Positions 8,782 through 17,327 of a stretch of 64,000 nt of DNA are shown here, piece after piece (position 1 is the first letter of the stretch; each line of letters opens with the position of its first letter). The notes under the pieces were generated by a model. That model was not told where the DNA came from and ran no database searches. It worked only from the letters and a program-made list of their open reading frames with translations. The DNA comes from Sphingobacterium oryzagri. GTDB taxonomy: Bacteria > Bacteroidota > Bacteroidia > Sphingobacteriales > Sphingobacteriaceae. The stretch spans positions 2,356,001 through 2,420,000 of the forward strand of contig NZ_CP117880.1 of NCBI RefSeq assembly GCF_028736175.1. The letters run 5' to 3'. The position numbers and the translations under genes are program-made.

Positions 8782-9642
8782 TTAAAAAGTACCGGGATCT
8801 TCACCTTCCTGTAAAACCAGTGTTGCCGTATTGGTATGGATGCGTAAACGATTACTGATGCTGGATGTAAAGATACGTTCTAAAAAGTTTCTGTTACGTT
8901 TGACCACACAAAGCAAATCGACACGATGCTCTTCCATATATAAGTTAACGGTATTTTCAATAGACTCTTTGAAATCCAGAAAAACGAACTCCAACGAATG
9001 GTTTTCGAATTTTTTACGCCAGCGTTCGGCAACACCGATGCTATCAGCATTATATTCCTTGTGTACATATACGCATTTGACATGTACGGCAAACGGTTTG
9101 GTCAGGTTTAAGATTTCTGCAAGGGCAAGCTCATCATTTTCGCGGAACAAGGTTGTAAATACAATCTCTTTGATGCCGCTATATTTGGCTTCTTTGGGCA
9201 CCGATAACACGGGTATTTTAACGCCGCGAATCACGCCCAATGTATTTGAACCAAATATTTTGTCGATAAAACCCTGGGCTCGATTGGTGCCCATAATCAC
9301 CAGATTGATTCCCTCGCGCTGAATGATCTCTTCGGCATTATACACGACAGTACCCTCTTCAAAAAGAAAATTTACAGGCACATCGCCTAAACCCGCCTGA
9401 TCAGCCATCGTTCGTAACTGCAACGAATGGCTTTTAAAATTTTCAAACTGTTGCAGTTCGTAGTTTTCGTATACCTCCGGAACAATTTCCGGCTGGCCCG
9501 CATGGGAAGCCGTTAAAACAGGTTGCATATACGTATGCAACACATAAAGCTCCGCATGAAGTTCCTTGGCCAGATGCAGCGCGTAGTGAAAGGCATTGCT
9601 GGCCGCATCGGAAAAGTCTGTTGGAAATAAGATCTTCCTCAT
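8782..9642 (-). CDS. Universal stress protein with two Usp domains
   Basis: This 286-residue cytoplasmic protein is a tandem UspA dimer in one chain. The first domain (about 1-145) starts MRKILFPTDFSDAASNAFHY and carries the ATP-binding loop GTNRAQGFIDKIFGSNT, a G-2x-G-9x-G(S/T)-like pattern. The second domain (about 150-280) is more diverged and its loop (VVKRNRNFLERIFTSSISNR) keeps only part of the pattern. Such proteins bind ATP or AMP and respond to starvation and oxygen stress. It is followed immediately by the small gene at 8544 and divergent from the ECF sigma gene at 9859. Confidence 0.94.
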   Translation of the reverse strand: MRKILFPTDFSDAASNAFHYALHLAKELHAELYVLHTYMQPVLTASHAGQPEIVPEVYENYELQQFENFKSHSLQLRTMADQAGLGDVPVNFLFEEGTVVYNAEEIIQREGINLVIMGTNRAQGFIDKIFGSNTLGVIRGVKIPVLSVPKEAKYSGIKEIVFTTLFRENDELALAEILNLTKPFAVHVKCVYVHKEYNADSIGVAERWRKKFENHSLEFVFLDFKESIENTVNLYMEEHRVDLLCVVKRNRNFLERIFTSSISNRLRIHTNTATLVLQEGEDPGTF

Positions 9643-9858
9643 AATACTGCAATTTTTATGGTAGCAATTTACGTTATTTTTTGCAGCAAAACAACGTCCG
9701 GCAGGAGCTGCATTTTTTTTGTATACGCTGTAGCAAATTACCGGCTACACACGTTTAAACGGATATAAGTATGAAAATGGTGTATGGAATATTTAGTGCC
9801 CTGTTCAAATAATAGCAGAATAATTGATTAAATTGGCATATTGGAACAGAAAGCTTAA

Positions 9859-10470
9859 ATGAAGAGTATTCGGCAATACTGGAAAAAGAATAATCCGTTG
9901 TCCTTACGCGAGGCGCTGGAGGATTGTGTTTTGGGAAAAACCGAACGCGGAAAATCGTTCCTTTATAAAAAGTATTATGGTTATGTCATGGCGGTTGTAC
10001 TTCGGTATATTTCTACAGAAATGGAGGCCGAGGAAGCTACGAACGAAAGCTTTGTTAAAGTGTTTCGAAAGCTAGCGGGGTTTGAACGTCATGAAGAAGA
10101 CGAGATACTGGAAAAAACCTTCCGCGCCTGGCTCGCCAGAATTGCCGTCAATACCTCAATAGACTTGTTAAGGAGCCGTAAGCCCGTCCATTTTCTTGAA
10201 GACACAGCAGATGAAGACATTAAGCAACACGCGGTCGTGATGACCGATCGTTTAGGTGTGGAAGACATCATGAAACTTTTAAATAGAATACCCGACATAC
10301 AACGCTCTATTTTCAATCTTTTTGAGATTGAAGGGTATTCGCATGAAGAGATCGGGGAGATGCTCGACATTCCGGAGAGCACATCGAGAACTTACCTTAC
10401 ACGCGCCAAACAACGGTTGCGAAAATTGTATATCGAAGAGTTTACGGTTTCACATAATTTACATTCTTAA
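9859..10470 (+). CDS. ECF-type RNA polymerase sigma factor
   Basis: This 203-residue sigma-70-family protein has region 2 at about residues 25-98 (EEATNESFVKVFRKL, then FRAWLARIAVNTSIDLLR) and region 4 at about 140-195 (LNRIPDIQRSIFNLFEIEGY, HEEIGEMLDIPESTSRT). Regions 1 and 3 are absent, as in ECF factors. It is encoded 11 bases upstream of a protein with a cytoplasmic N-terminus and one membrane anchor, which is probably its anti-sigma factor. This is not the SusC-linked type, which has a FecR-type anti-sigma. Its promoter target cannot be read from the window. Confidence 0.94.
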   Translation: MKSIRQYWKKNNPLSLREALEDCVLGKTERGKSFLYKKYYGYVMAVVLRYISTEMEAEEATNESFVKVFRKLAGFERHEEDEILEKTFRAWLARIAVNTSIDLLRSRKPVHFLEDTADEDIKQHAVVMTDRLGVEDIMKLLNRIPDIQRSIFNLFEIEGYSHEEIGEMLDIPESTSRTYLTRAKQRLRKLYIEEFTVSHNLHS

Positions 10471-10481
10471 TTGCTAGCGAG

Positions 10482-11819
10482 ATGGAAGATCAACACAAAA
10501 AGGAGCTAATAGCGATTATAAAAGAACAGTTGAAAGCAGCTGACGAGCGCCCTTATCGGGAAGGCGCATGGGAAGCTTATAAAGCAACTTATGAAACCAA
10601 AAGTGTAAAGAAAATCTTGTCGCCTTACTGGGCTGCGGCAGCAGCGCTGGCGTTGGCGGGCTTTGCCGCTGTATTTTTATATAGAAATATCGACACCGAA
10701 GCGGTAAAAATTGCGCAAAAGCCGGCTACCGAACGTACAATTAGCGACAGTGCGCCATCGACGGATGCCGAGCAGCAGCGCGATAGCGATGAGCTGCAAA
10801 CCGATGCGTTAACACCGGCATTGCCATCTTTTGAATCGGTACAAGCATGGAGCGCGATCACGACCGATAAGGAAAGTAGCGAAGGGCATAGCACCACACT
10901 GGCGGCCGTGCTTGCGCCGCAAGCATTCCAGCTCGCCAACGGCTTGTCTGTTATACAAAAAGAAACGCTTTCTCCGAAGATATTCGATATCGCTACGCCG
11001 GTTATCACCGCTGAGGAGGAAACGTTTGCTAGCAGCGACCTTGGTCCGGCGTTTTCCATGGCGCAACAAGCCAATCCGCATCTTGCGCAACAACAGGAAG
11101 CGGGTAAAGATATGGCGCCAAAGCGTTTTAAAATTGCTAATAAATTTGAGTTGGGCGCGTTTTTGAGCCCAACGACTACGGATCAAGGATTTGATGTCGG
11201 CGGCGGATTAATGCTGGCCTACAAATTGTCGAATAAATTGGCTTTGCGCACGGGCGCAGCCTTTAATCAGTATGAAGTTGGTATGCTGGCCTCCGAAATG
11301 GGGCCTGGTCTCGCAAACGGCGTTTCCGATTATCCGGCAGAGCCTATGAATATGGTTTCAAAAGATGTTCCTTATCGCGCAGCAAATCTGCTATTGCCTA
11401 ATTTAAATGCTGTATCCGGCAAAGTGCAGACGCTCGATATTCCGTTGGAACTTAAATACAGTATGGGCAAGCAGTTTTATGCTACAGGCGGGGTTTCTTA
11501 CGCTGTTGTGTTATCGCAAGAACGGTTTAACCATTTTACGGAGTTTACGGATGCGGCTACTTTTTCTAGCGCATCAGACTCGGGACAACCCACCACGCCG
11601 GCGTCTTCACCTGTGGAAACATCGTCAAAAAGTGCAGAAAATAATATCAATCCAAATGGATTTGGTGGCTTTATGAACTTTTCCATCGGGCGGAAGACAA
11701 AGTTGACCAGGTTTATGAATATTTCGGTAGAGCCTTACATCAAAATACCAGTTGGTCAGTTTAGACGTGCCGATATGGATTATACCAATGGCGGCTTACG
11801 CGTTATTACGAATTTTTAA
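10482..11819 (+). CDS. Putative anti-sigma partner: cytoplasmic region, one TM helix, linker and C-terminal beta-barrel domain
   Basis: The 445-residue protein starts with a charged cytoplasmic stretch of about 45 residues (MEDQHKKELIAIIKEQLKAA). One uncleaved hydrophobic helix follows at about 49-66, then a low-complexity periplasmic linker rich in Ser, Thr, Ala and Glu to about residue 210. From about residue 220 to the end it has the alternating pattern of a PorT-like beta-barrel (LGAFLSPTTTDQGFDVGGGL, LRTGAAFNQYEVG) and ends in TNF, an outer-membrane-type C-terminal aromatic. The position right after the sigma gene suggests that the N-terminus holds the sigma factor. The protein may span both membranes, which is inferred. 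Confidence 0.75.
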   Translation: MEDQHKKELIAIIKEQLKAADERPYREGAWEAYKATYETKSVKKILSPYWAAAAALALAGFAAVFLYRNIDTEAVKIAQKPATERTISDSAPSTDAEQQRDSDELQTDALTPALPSFESVQAWSAITTDKESSEGHSTTLAAVLAPQAFQLANGLSVIQKETLSPKIFDIATPVITAEEETFASSDLGPAFSMAQQANPHLAQQQEAGKDMAPKRFKIANKFELGAFLSPTTTDQGFDVGGGLMLAYKLSNKLALRTGAAFNQYEVGMLASEMGPGLANGVSDYPAEPMNMVSKDVPYRAANLLLPNLNAVSGKVQTLDIPLELKYSMGKQFYATGGVSYAVVLSQERFNHFTEFTDAATFSSASDSGQPTTPASSPVETSSKSAENNINPNGFGGFMNFSIGRKTKLTRFMNISVEPYIKIPVGQFRRADMDYTNGGLRVITNF

Positions 11820-11834
11820 TTGCATAACTGCTGT

Positions 11835-11881
11835 AAAAAAGTAAGCACCGTATAATCAAATCATGCGGTGCTTACTTTTTT
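11835..11881. terminator. Bidirectional terminator
   Basis: A 16-base arm at 11835-11850 (AAAAAAGTAAGCACCG) pairs perfectly with 11866-11881. It is flanked by A and T runs and sits between two convergent genes, so it can stop both transcripts. Confidence 0.85.
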
Positions 11882-11882
11882 T

Positions 11883-12494
11883 CTATAATTGATCTACGCG
11901 AACCCAACCCATTCCGGCCGCAATAGCTCCTTGCACACCGGGATCGCCATCTTCAAAAACCAAGCAAGCAGCAGGCGCGACGTGTAGCTGTTCTGCCGCC
12001 AACAAGAACGGTTCGGGCGATGGTTTTCCTGCTGGCGTGTCGCCGGCGCAGACTAAGGTTTCAAATTTACCATGCAAGTTGATTACCTCCAGGGTGATCT
12101 CGAGCGTGCCACGTGAACCACCGGAAACCAAACCTATGCGCTTCTTTCCCACATTGGCCAACAAGTGCGCATGCACAAAATCTACCGGTACTGTTTGGCG
12201 AATAAATTGCTCAATAAAAATGGTGGATTTGCGTTTAGCGAAAGCCAGCGTATCGATTTCTTTGTCGTAGCGCAACGCTATTTCGGCGGCTACGTCAATC
12301 GTTGGCCAGCCTGCAAGTTCATCCACAATAGCGTCATCCAACGCAATTGCGTATTCGGCCGCTGTAGCGACATATGCCGCTTTGTGCGCATGCATATTAT
12401 CGGCAAGTGTGCCGTCTACATCGTATAAAAGCGCTTCATAAGGTTCAGACAGTTGCTGTAGTTGCGCAAATTTTTGTTGAGATTCTACATTCAT
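11883..12494 (-). CDS. HAD-superfamily phosphatase (beta-phosphoglucomutase-like)
   Basis: This 203-residue HAD hydrolase has motif I DVDGTLADN (nucleophile and acid Asp), a helical cap, motif II in VSGGSRG, a conserved Lys near GKPSPEPFL, and motif IV in VFEDGDPGVQGA. The family cleaves sugar phosphates or phosphonates; the substrate is not evident. The ATG at 12494 (MNVESQQKF) was preferred to the upstream ATG at 12551, because the latter lies inside the proline dehydrogenase terminator. A perfect -7 element (TATTTTTG, minus strand, 12499-12506) ends four bases before this ATG, so the mRNA may be leaderless. Confidence 0.9.
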   Translation of the reverse strand: MNVESQQKFAQLQQLSEPYEALLYDVDGTLADNMHAHKAAYVATAAEYAIALDDAIVDELAGWPTIDVAAEIALRYDKEIDTLAFAKRKSTIFIEQFIRQTVPVDFVHAHLLANVGKKRIGLVSGGSRGTLEITLEVINLHGKFETLVCAGDTPAGKPSPEPFLLAAEQLHVAPAACLVFEDGDPGVQGAIAAGMGWVRVDQL

Positions 12495-12498
12495 GGCA

Positions 12499-12506
12499 CA
12501 AAAATA
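12499..12506 (-). promoter_or_regulatory. -7 promoter element of the HAD phosphatase gene
   Basis: TATTTTTG on the minus strand matches TANNTTTG. It is followed by exactly four bases and then the ATG, which places the transcript start at or next to the start codon. Confidence 0.55.
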
Positions 12507-12530
12507 AACAAGCGAAGCCCAAAAAAGAAA

Positions 12531-12568
12531 CCGCCATCTCCATTTTTGCAAGGAGATGGCGGTTAAAA
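12531..12568 (-). terminator. Terminator of the proline dehydrogenase gene
   Basis: An 11-bp perfect stem (CCGCCATCTCC at 12531-12541 with GGAGATGGCGG at 12552-12562) is followed on the minus strand by a T-rich tract. It separates the proline dehydrogenase transcript from the HAD gene. Confidence 0.85.
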
Positions 12569-12593
12569 AGCTTGTGATAGCTCTATTCTCTTA

Positions 12594-13787
12594 TTACCGT
12601 GTACGTTTTCTACGGGCTTTCTCTTTCATCAGTAAATTAAGTTCTCGCCCCGTTTGGCCGCCAACGGATGTGTTTTCCTGTGCACGACGAAATAGATACG
12701 GCATAACCGCTTTCACCGGCCCATAAGGCATATATTTTGCAACCTGGAAACCGGCAGCAGATAAATTAAACGAGAGGTTGTCTGACATGCCCAACAATTG
12801 CGCAAAATACACGTGGTCATTTTTTGGTGAAATACCGCGGTTCAACATTTCCTCAGCGAGCAAGCGCGAGCTTTCTTCGTTGTGCGTGCCTGCCATCAAT
12901 CCAATACGATTGATATGATCCAGACAAAAGTAAATAGCGGCGTTATAATCTGCGTCTGACGCTTGCTTGTCAACTTGTATAGGCGAGGCATATCCTTTTT
13001 CCGCAGCGCGTTCGCGTTCGATTTCCATATATGCGCCCCGTACAATCTTGGCGCCTAGAAAGAAATTTTGCGTTTGTGCATAGGCAAAGTCAGCTTTTAA
13101 CGAAGCAAGCTTATCGCTTCGGTAAAGTTGGTAGGTATTATAAACGATAGCCTCTTCTTTGTTATATTTTTCCATCATCTCCCGGGCGAAATCGTCAATC
13201 GTATCTTGTATCCAAGAATGCTCTGCATCTACAAGTACTTTAATCTTTGCTTCGTAACATGCGCGGCAGATACGATCAATACGCTCGTAGACTTTATCAA
13301 ATTCAGCGCGCTCTTCTTCGGTGAGTTTTTGCTTGGCGTCCAACTTTGCAAACAGATCGAAACGCCCCAAGCCCGTCGGCTTAAACACACAAAAAGAAAT
13401 ATGGCTGTTGGCTTTGGCGTAGGCCACCGTGCGTAGAATTTCAGCACAGGTATCGTCAAAACTTTTTTCAGACTCTTCACCTTCCACGGAATAATCCAAA
13501 ATGGTTGTTACACCGCCCTGGCCAAGCTCTGCGATAGCGGGCGCACAACCTTCGATGGATTCGCCGCCACAGAATTGCTTATAAATGGTATTCCGGATGA
13601 TACCCTGGATCGGTAAGCCTATGTTTAAGGCAAACGTGGTGATCGGTGTGCCTACTTTTATCAAGGCATTGTTGGCCACCATTTTGAAAAGCCAATAAGC
13701 TTTTTCCAAATCCTTATCACTCTTGTTACGAAAAGCTACTTCTGTATTGTTGAAATCCAGTTTTACCTCGCTATTGGCAGATATCAT
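12594..13787 (-). CDS. Proline dehydrogenase
   Basis: The FAD enzyme oxidises proline to pyrroline-5-carboxylate and passes electrons to quinone. This 397-residue monofunctional protein shows the PRODH barrel: TTILDYSVEGE, FVCFKPTGLGR-like strand (SFCVFKPTGLGRFDLFAK), LVDAEHSW, KIVRGAYMEIER, and the C-terminal YMPYG..PYLFRRAQENTSV motif, whose arginines bind the proline carboxylate. There is no fused P5C dehydrogenase or DNA-binding domain, unlike PutA. A perfect -7 element (TAATTTTG, minus strand, 13807-13814) lies 19 bases upstream, and the gene has its own terminator. Confidence 0.95.
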   Translation of the reverse strand: MISANSEVKLDFNNTEVAFRNKSDKDLEKAYWLFKMVANNALIKVGTPITTFALNIGLPIQGIIRNTIYKQFCGGESIEGCAPAIAELGQGGVTTILDYSVEGEESEKSFDDTCAEILRTVAYAKANSHISFCVFKPTGLGRFDLFAKLDAKQKLTEEERAEFDKVYERIDRICRACYEAKIKVLVDAEHSWIQDTIDDFAREMMEKYNKEEAIVYNTYQLYRSDKLASLKADFAYAQTQNFFLGAKIVRGAYMEIERERAAEKGYASPIQVDKQASDADYNAAIYFCLDHINRIGLMAGTHNEESSRLLAEEMLNRGISPKNDHVYFAQLLGMSDNLSFNLSAAGFQVAKYMPYGPVKAVMPYLFRRAQENTSVGGQTGRELNLLMKEKARRKRTR

Positions 13788-13806
13788 ATGTATAAAAATT
13801 AATGGC

Positions 13807-13814
13807 CAAAATTA
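13807..13814 (-). promoter_or_regulatory. -7 promoter element of the proline dehydrogenase gene
   Basis: TAATTTTG on the minus strand fits TANNTTTG and ends 19 bases before the ATG. No -33 TTG is seen at the right spacing. Confidence 0.5.
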
Positions 13815-13874
13815 AATATTTATTTTGAATAGCCTTATATTTACATGCTGCTAAAAGCGCATTTATTTAAAATT

Positions 13875-14081
13875 ATGCAAACGTTTTCATTAAAGGGAGA
13901 ATATATCCAGATGATCCAGCTGTTGAAGGTCATGAATTGGGTGGAACATGGTGCGATGGCACAATTCGTGGTCGAAGAAGGACTCGTGAAATATAACGGA
14001 GAAATCGATTACCGAAAGCGATTAAAAGTTAAAAAGGGCGATGTCGTGGAATTTGATGGACAGCAAGTGAATATAATTTAA
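13875..14081 (+). CDS. S4-domain RNA-binding protein (YbcJ/RlbA type)
   Basis: This small protein of 68 residues is essentially one S4 RNA-binding domain (YIQMIQLLKVMNWVEHGAMA, then VKYNGEIDYRKRLKVKKGD). The ATG at 13875 gives the usual N-terminus for this family, so the upstream ATG at 13845 was rejected. YbcJ-like proteins probably bind structured RNA, perhaps ribosomal. The gene is 12 bases from aroB and is likely the first gene of S4-aroB-thuA. Confidence 0.88.
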   Translation: MQTFSLKGEYIQMIQLLKVMNWVEHGAMAQFVVEEGLVKYNGEIDYRKRLKVKKGDVVEFDGQQVNII

Positions 14082-14093
14082 TACATTTATTGC

Positions 14094-15164
14094 ATGATAA
14101 CGCAACTACCTAGCTTAGGCTACACTGTATATTTTGAGCAAACGCTCGCATCATTAGAAACTTTTATCGCTTCCCGTCAATATTCCCAAATTCTGATCCT
14201 GGTAGACAGGAATACAAACGATCATTGTTTGCCCGTGTTGCAAAACGCACTGCCCAATTTAACAGATTACGACATCATTGAAGTAGATCCGGGCGAAGAG
14301 AATAAGAATATCGATTTTTGTATCGGCGTTTGGAAAACGATGCTCGACTTTGGTGCAGATCGCAAAGCCTTGATGATTAATCTGGGCGGCGGTGTGGTGA
14401 CCGATATGGGGGGCTTTGCGGCCTCTACATATAAGCGCGGAATAGATTTCGTCCAGATACCGACTACGCTGCTGGCGCAAGTCGATGCTTCTGTCGGCGG
14501 TAAAACGGGCATCGATCTCGATAACGTCAAAAATATTATCGGCACCTTTACACAGCCACAAGCTGTATTTATCAGTTCGCAGTTTTTGAAGTCCCTGGAC
14601 GATAGGCAGATGCGATCTGGCTTTGCAGAGGTTATCAAACATGGATTGATTTTCGACAACGATTTATTTGCGAAAACCGGCACCGTCCATCTGGAACAAG
14701 ATGATCTTGACGAGCTTATTTTTCAATCGGTGAGCATAAAAAACCAGGTGATCATGCAAGATCCTACGGAAAAGGGCTTACGTAAAATACTCAATTTTGG
14801 ACATACCATTGGTCACGCTATCGAAGGGTATTCTATGCTACACGATACGGTGCCGTTGCTACACGGTGAGGCTATCGCTGTTGGGATGATCTGCGAAGCA
14901 TATTTATCGCACAAGATAAATGGCCTTGATGAGACTTCTCTTCAGGAAATTATTGCGCGCTTCGACCAGTTTTTCGATCGTTATCCTATTTCCTCCGGTA
15001 TGTATCCGGAATTGTTGCTTCTGATGCAAAATGACAAGAAAAATGAGTCGAAGAAAGTTGGTTTTGCCTTGCTTTCCGCGATTGGAATATGCGATTTTGA
15101 CTTATTTGCATCGGAAGATTTGATCATCGAAAGCTTAGATTTTTACAAAAACTTAACCTCATGA
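14094..15164 (+). CDS. aroB: 3-dehydroquinate synthase
   Basis: AroB closes DAHP to 3-dehydroquinate, step two of the shikimate route to aromatic amino acids, with NAD as a bound cofactor and a divalent metal. The 356-residue protein shows the NAD-binding GGGVVTDMGGFAASTYKRG, the metal and substrate region SVGGKTGIDL, the Glu of GFAEVIKHG, and the metal histidines in NFGHTIGHAIE and LLHGEAIAVGM. It overlaps thuA by four bases (ATGA), a sign of translational coupling. Confidence 0.97.
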   Translation: MITQLPSLGYTVYFEQTLASLETFIASRQYSQILILVDRNTNDHCLPVLQNALPNLTDYDIIEVDPGEENKNIDFCIGVWKTMLDFGADRKALMINLGGGVVTDMGGFAASTYKRGIDFVQIPTTLLAQVDASVGGKTGIDLDNVKNIIGTFTQPQAVFISSQFLKSLDDRQMRSGFAEVIKHGLIFDNDLFAKTGTVHLEQDDLDELIFQSVSIKNQVIMQDPTEKGLRKILNFGHTIGHAIEGYSMLHDTVPLLHGEAIAVGMICEAYLSHKINGLDETSLQEIIARFDQFFDRYPISSGMYPELLLLMQNDKKNESKKVGFALLSAIGICDFDLFASEDLIIESLDFYKNLTS

Positions 15165-15877
15165 ACTACCTGAAACTTCTCGCGGTTTTGCTGCTAACGG
15201 TACCCGGATTATCTGCCTATAGTCAAAAGAAGGTATTAATCTTTTCGAAGACCACCGGGTTTCGTCACGAAAGCATACCAAAAGGGGTGAAGACGGTAAC
15301 GCAATTATTAGAAGCTGAACAAATAAAGACCGTGCATACGGAAAATGCCGCTTACTTTTGCAGCGATAGTTTGGCAAAATTTGATGCTGTTTTGTTTTTG
15401 AGTACCACCGGAGATATTTTTAATGCCGAACAAAAATCTGCTTTTCAGTCATTTATCCGATCTGGAAAAGGTTTTATCGGTATACATGCTGCCACCGATA
15501 CCGAACATAACTGGCCCTGGTATGGACAGTTGGTGGGCGGCTATTTTGCGAGTCATCCAGCGGTGCAAAATGCAAAAATCGACGTAGTCGATAATAAACA
15601 TCCGTCAACCGCGCAACTGCCGGCGGTGTGGTGGCACAAAGATGAATGGTATGATTTTAAAAATGTGCAGCCTGGTTTGCATATTTTGATGACGCTTGAT
15701 GAAAAGAGTTATGCCGACGGGAAGATGGGGAAGTTCCATCCGATAGCTTGGTTTCAAACGTTTGATGGCGGTCGCATGTTTTACACCGGTCTTGGACATA
15801 CCGATGCGGCTTATGATGTTGCGGCATTCCAGCAGCATATCGTGGGTGGTGTAAAATATGTTTTACAAGTCGACTAA
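15161..15877 (+). CDS. ThuA-like domain protein, secreted
   Basis: The 238-residue protein has an N-terminal signal peptide (about residues 1-21, ending near LSAYSQ) and then a ThuA-like glutamine-amidotransferase-fold domain. Visible markers are VLIFSKTTGFRHESI, FIGIHAATDTEHNWPWYGQL, HKDEWYDF, PIAWFQTFDGGRMFYTGLGH. ThuA proteins are linked to trehalose or other disaccharide use, and in Bacteroidota secreted forms are frequent and poorly defined. It overlaps aroB by four bases, although the metabolic link is not obvious. Confidence 0.9.
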   Translation: MNYLKLLAVLLLTVPGLSAYSQKKVLIFSKTTGFRHESIPKGVKTVTQLLEAEQIKTVHTENAAYFCSDSLAKFDAVLFLSTTGDIFNAEQKSAFQSFIRSGKGFIGIHAATDTEHNWPWYGQLVGGYFASHPAVQNAKIDVVDNKHPSTAQLPAVWWHKDEWYDFKNVQPGLHILMTLDEKSYADGKMGKFHPIAWFQTFDGGRMFYTGLGHTDAAYDVAAFQQHIVGGVKYVLQVD

Positions 15878-16397
15878 ATGCGTTATAGCAAAGGTTTTTC
15901 TAAAGGGCTCTATATGTAATTCGAGTAATCGCTGCTAGTTCATAGCTTTACAGCCAAATTTTATCCATCAACATGCCACTATGGCTGTGGTCGTACTTCC
16001 TTTTAAACAACACATCACTAGGAAGATGCCATCCATACACTATTTAAAAAAATAGATCAATTCGTAAAAAAATTCCGTTAAGCCCAGCTAATTTATTGGA
16101 AATCGTGTAAATAAAGATTGCTACACATCACCAATACATTAGCAAATGGACCTTATAGAAGTCATATCTTTGTAGCAAAAAATGTGATTTCTCGCTTTCG
16201 ACGCCGGCGGAGTCGTATGTCGCAGTTGTCACTTGTCAGCACTTCTTAATACCTCTTTTCTGTGCATAAAAAGTATTTAAAAACGTCGGTTTTTATACAG
16301 CCGATCTCTCGCACAAATAGTCTCCTATAAACAAATTGCAACGCAAGGCCAGGCTATATAAGATGAAAACGTTAAAGAAACTGCCAAAAGCGGCCTG
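15878..16397. other. 520-base region without a recognisable gene
   Basis: The region lies between thuA (plus strand, ending) and the AraC-type gene (minus strand, ending). I see no open frame with protein-like character. A perfect -7 element, TATCTTTG, is at 16165-16172 on the plus strand, but no gene follows it. The base composition is AT-rich, as in other spacers. Confidence 0.6.
16165..16172 (+). promoter_or_regulatory. Orphan -7-like element
   Basis: TATCTTTG fits TANNTTTG and is followed by TAGC, a context often seen at real Bacteroidota promoters. There is no plus-strand gene for 1.3 kb, so it would drive a non-coding RNA or an antisense transcript of the AraC gene, or be chance. Confidence 0.3.
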
Positions 16398-17300
16398 TTA
16401 AATCCCTGTGCTACGATATTCGATGGGTGTTTTGCCTGTTTTTTGTTTGAAAAGGCGGGTGAAATGCTGTTGATATTTAAAACCCAGTTCGAATGAAATT
16501 TCGTTAATAGACCTGTTGGAGTCAAACATCCTAAATTTCGCTTCGTCAATTAGCCGGGATTGTATGTAGTCTAGCGCTGTATTTCCCGTTTCTTTTTTGA
16601 TTAAATCACCAAAATAATTTGGTGATAAATGCAGTTGATCTGCACACCAGGATACCGTCGGCAAACCTATTTTTTGAGCTTTATCTGACTGGAAGTAATC
16701 TTGCATAAGACTTTCAAACCTGACAAGTATATCCTTATGGACGACGCTCCGCGTAATAAATTGCCGATCGTAAAAGCGCATGCAATAATTGAGGAGCACC
16801 TCGATGTTAGAAACGATCAATGTCTTACTATGCTTATCCATATTTTGTTCTATTTCGGCACGTATCTTTTCCAGACACTCGATAATAGTTGCCCGTTCTT
16901 TTTTGGAAAGATGTAAAGCCTCGTTCACTTCGTAGGAAAAAAAGTTGTAGTCTTTGATTGTCTTCGCTAAGGAGCTGCCAGCGATCAGGTCTGGATGAAA
17001 TAGCAATGCATATCCAGAAGGTCTAAGCGCTACGCCTTTGCTATCTATACCATAGAGTTGCCCTGGCGATACAAATACCAGCGTACCATCGTCGTAATCA
17101 TAGGGCTGACAACCGTAAATAATGTCGCCGCAGCGGATATTCTTTAAAAAAATGGCGTAAAGCCCCATATAGCGCCGAAAATATTGTATTGCCGGTATCT
17201 CGTCAAATCGGATTACGCTTACTAAGGGGTGCAGCGTTTCGATATCTCCCAGTTGGTGATATTCCCGAATACTATCGATTCGCTCGATCTGTTTTTCCAT
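16398..17300 (-). CDS. AraC family transcriptional regulator
   Basis: The 300-residue protein has an N-terminal cupin-like sensor region (about 1-150) and a C-terminal AraC double HTH (about 200-300: LPTVSWCADQLHLSPNYFGD, then FKYQQHFTRLFKQKTGKTPI). The start at 17300 (MEKQIERID) was preferred to 17318 for two reasons. An SD-like AAGGAG precedes it at the right distance, and a -7 element (TAATTTTG, 17320-17327) would put the transcript start inside the longer version. It is divergent from the acetyltransferase at 17504, its probable target. Confidence 0.92.
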   Translation of the reverse strand: MEKQIERIDSIREYHQLGDIETLHPLVSVIRFDEIPAIQYFRRYMGLYAIFLKNIRCGDIIYGCQPYDYDDGTLVFVSPGQLYGIDSKGVALRPSGYALLFHPDLIAGSSLAKTIKDYNFFSYEVNEALHLSKKERATIIECLEKIRAEIEQNMDKHSKTLIVSNIEVLLNYCMRFYDRQFITRSVVHKDILVRFESLMQDYFQSDKAQKIGLPTVSWCADQLHLSPNYFGDLIKKETGNTALDYIQSRLIDEAKFRMFDSNRSINEISFELGFKYQQHFTRLFKQKTGKTPIEYRSTGI

Positions 17301-17319
17301 AAAATCATCTCCTTCCATA

Positions 17320-17327
17320 CAAAATTA
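17320..17327 (-). promoter_or_regulatory. -7 promoter element of the AraC-type gene
   Basis: TAATTTTG on the minus strand fits TANNTTTG and decides for the downstream start codon at 17300. Confidence 0.5.

Noticed and set aside
10625-11186. Long open frames antisense or out of frame to the sigma-partner gene
   Set aside because: They are by-products of the Ala/Ser/Thr-rich linker codons; the plus-strand frame has the membrane helix and barrel pattern.
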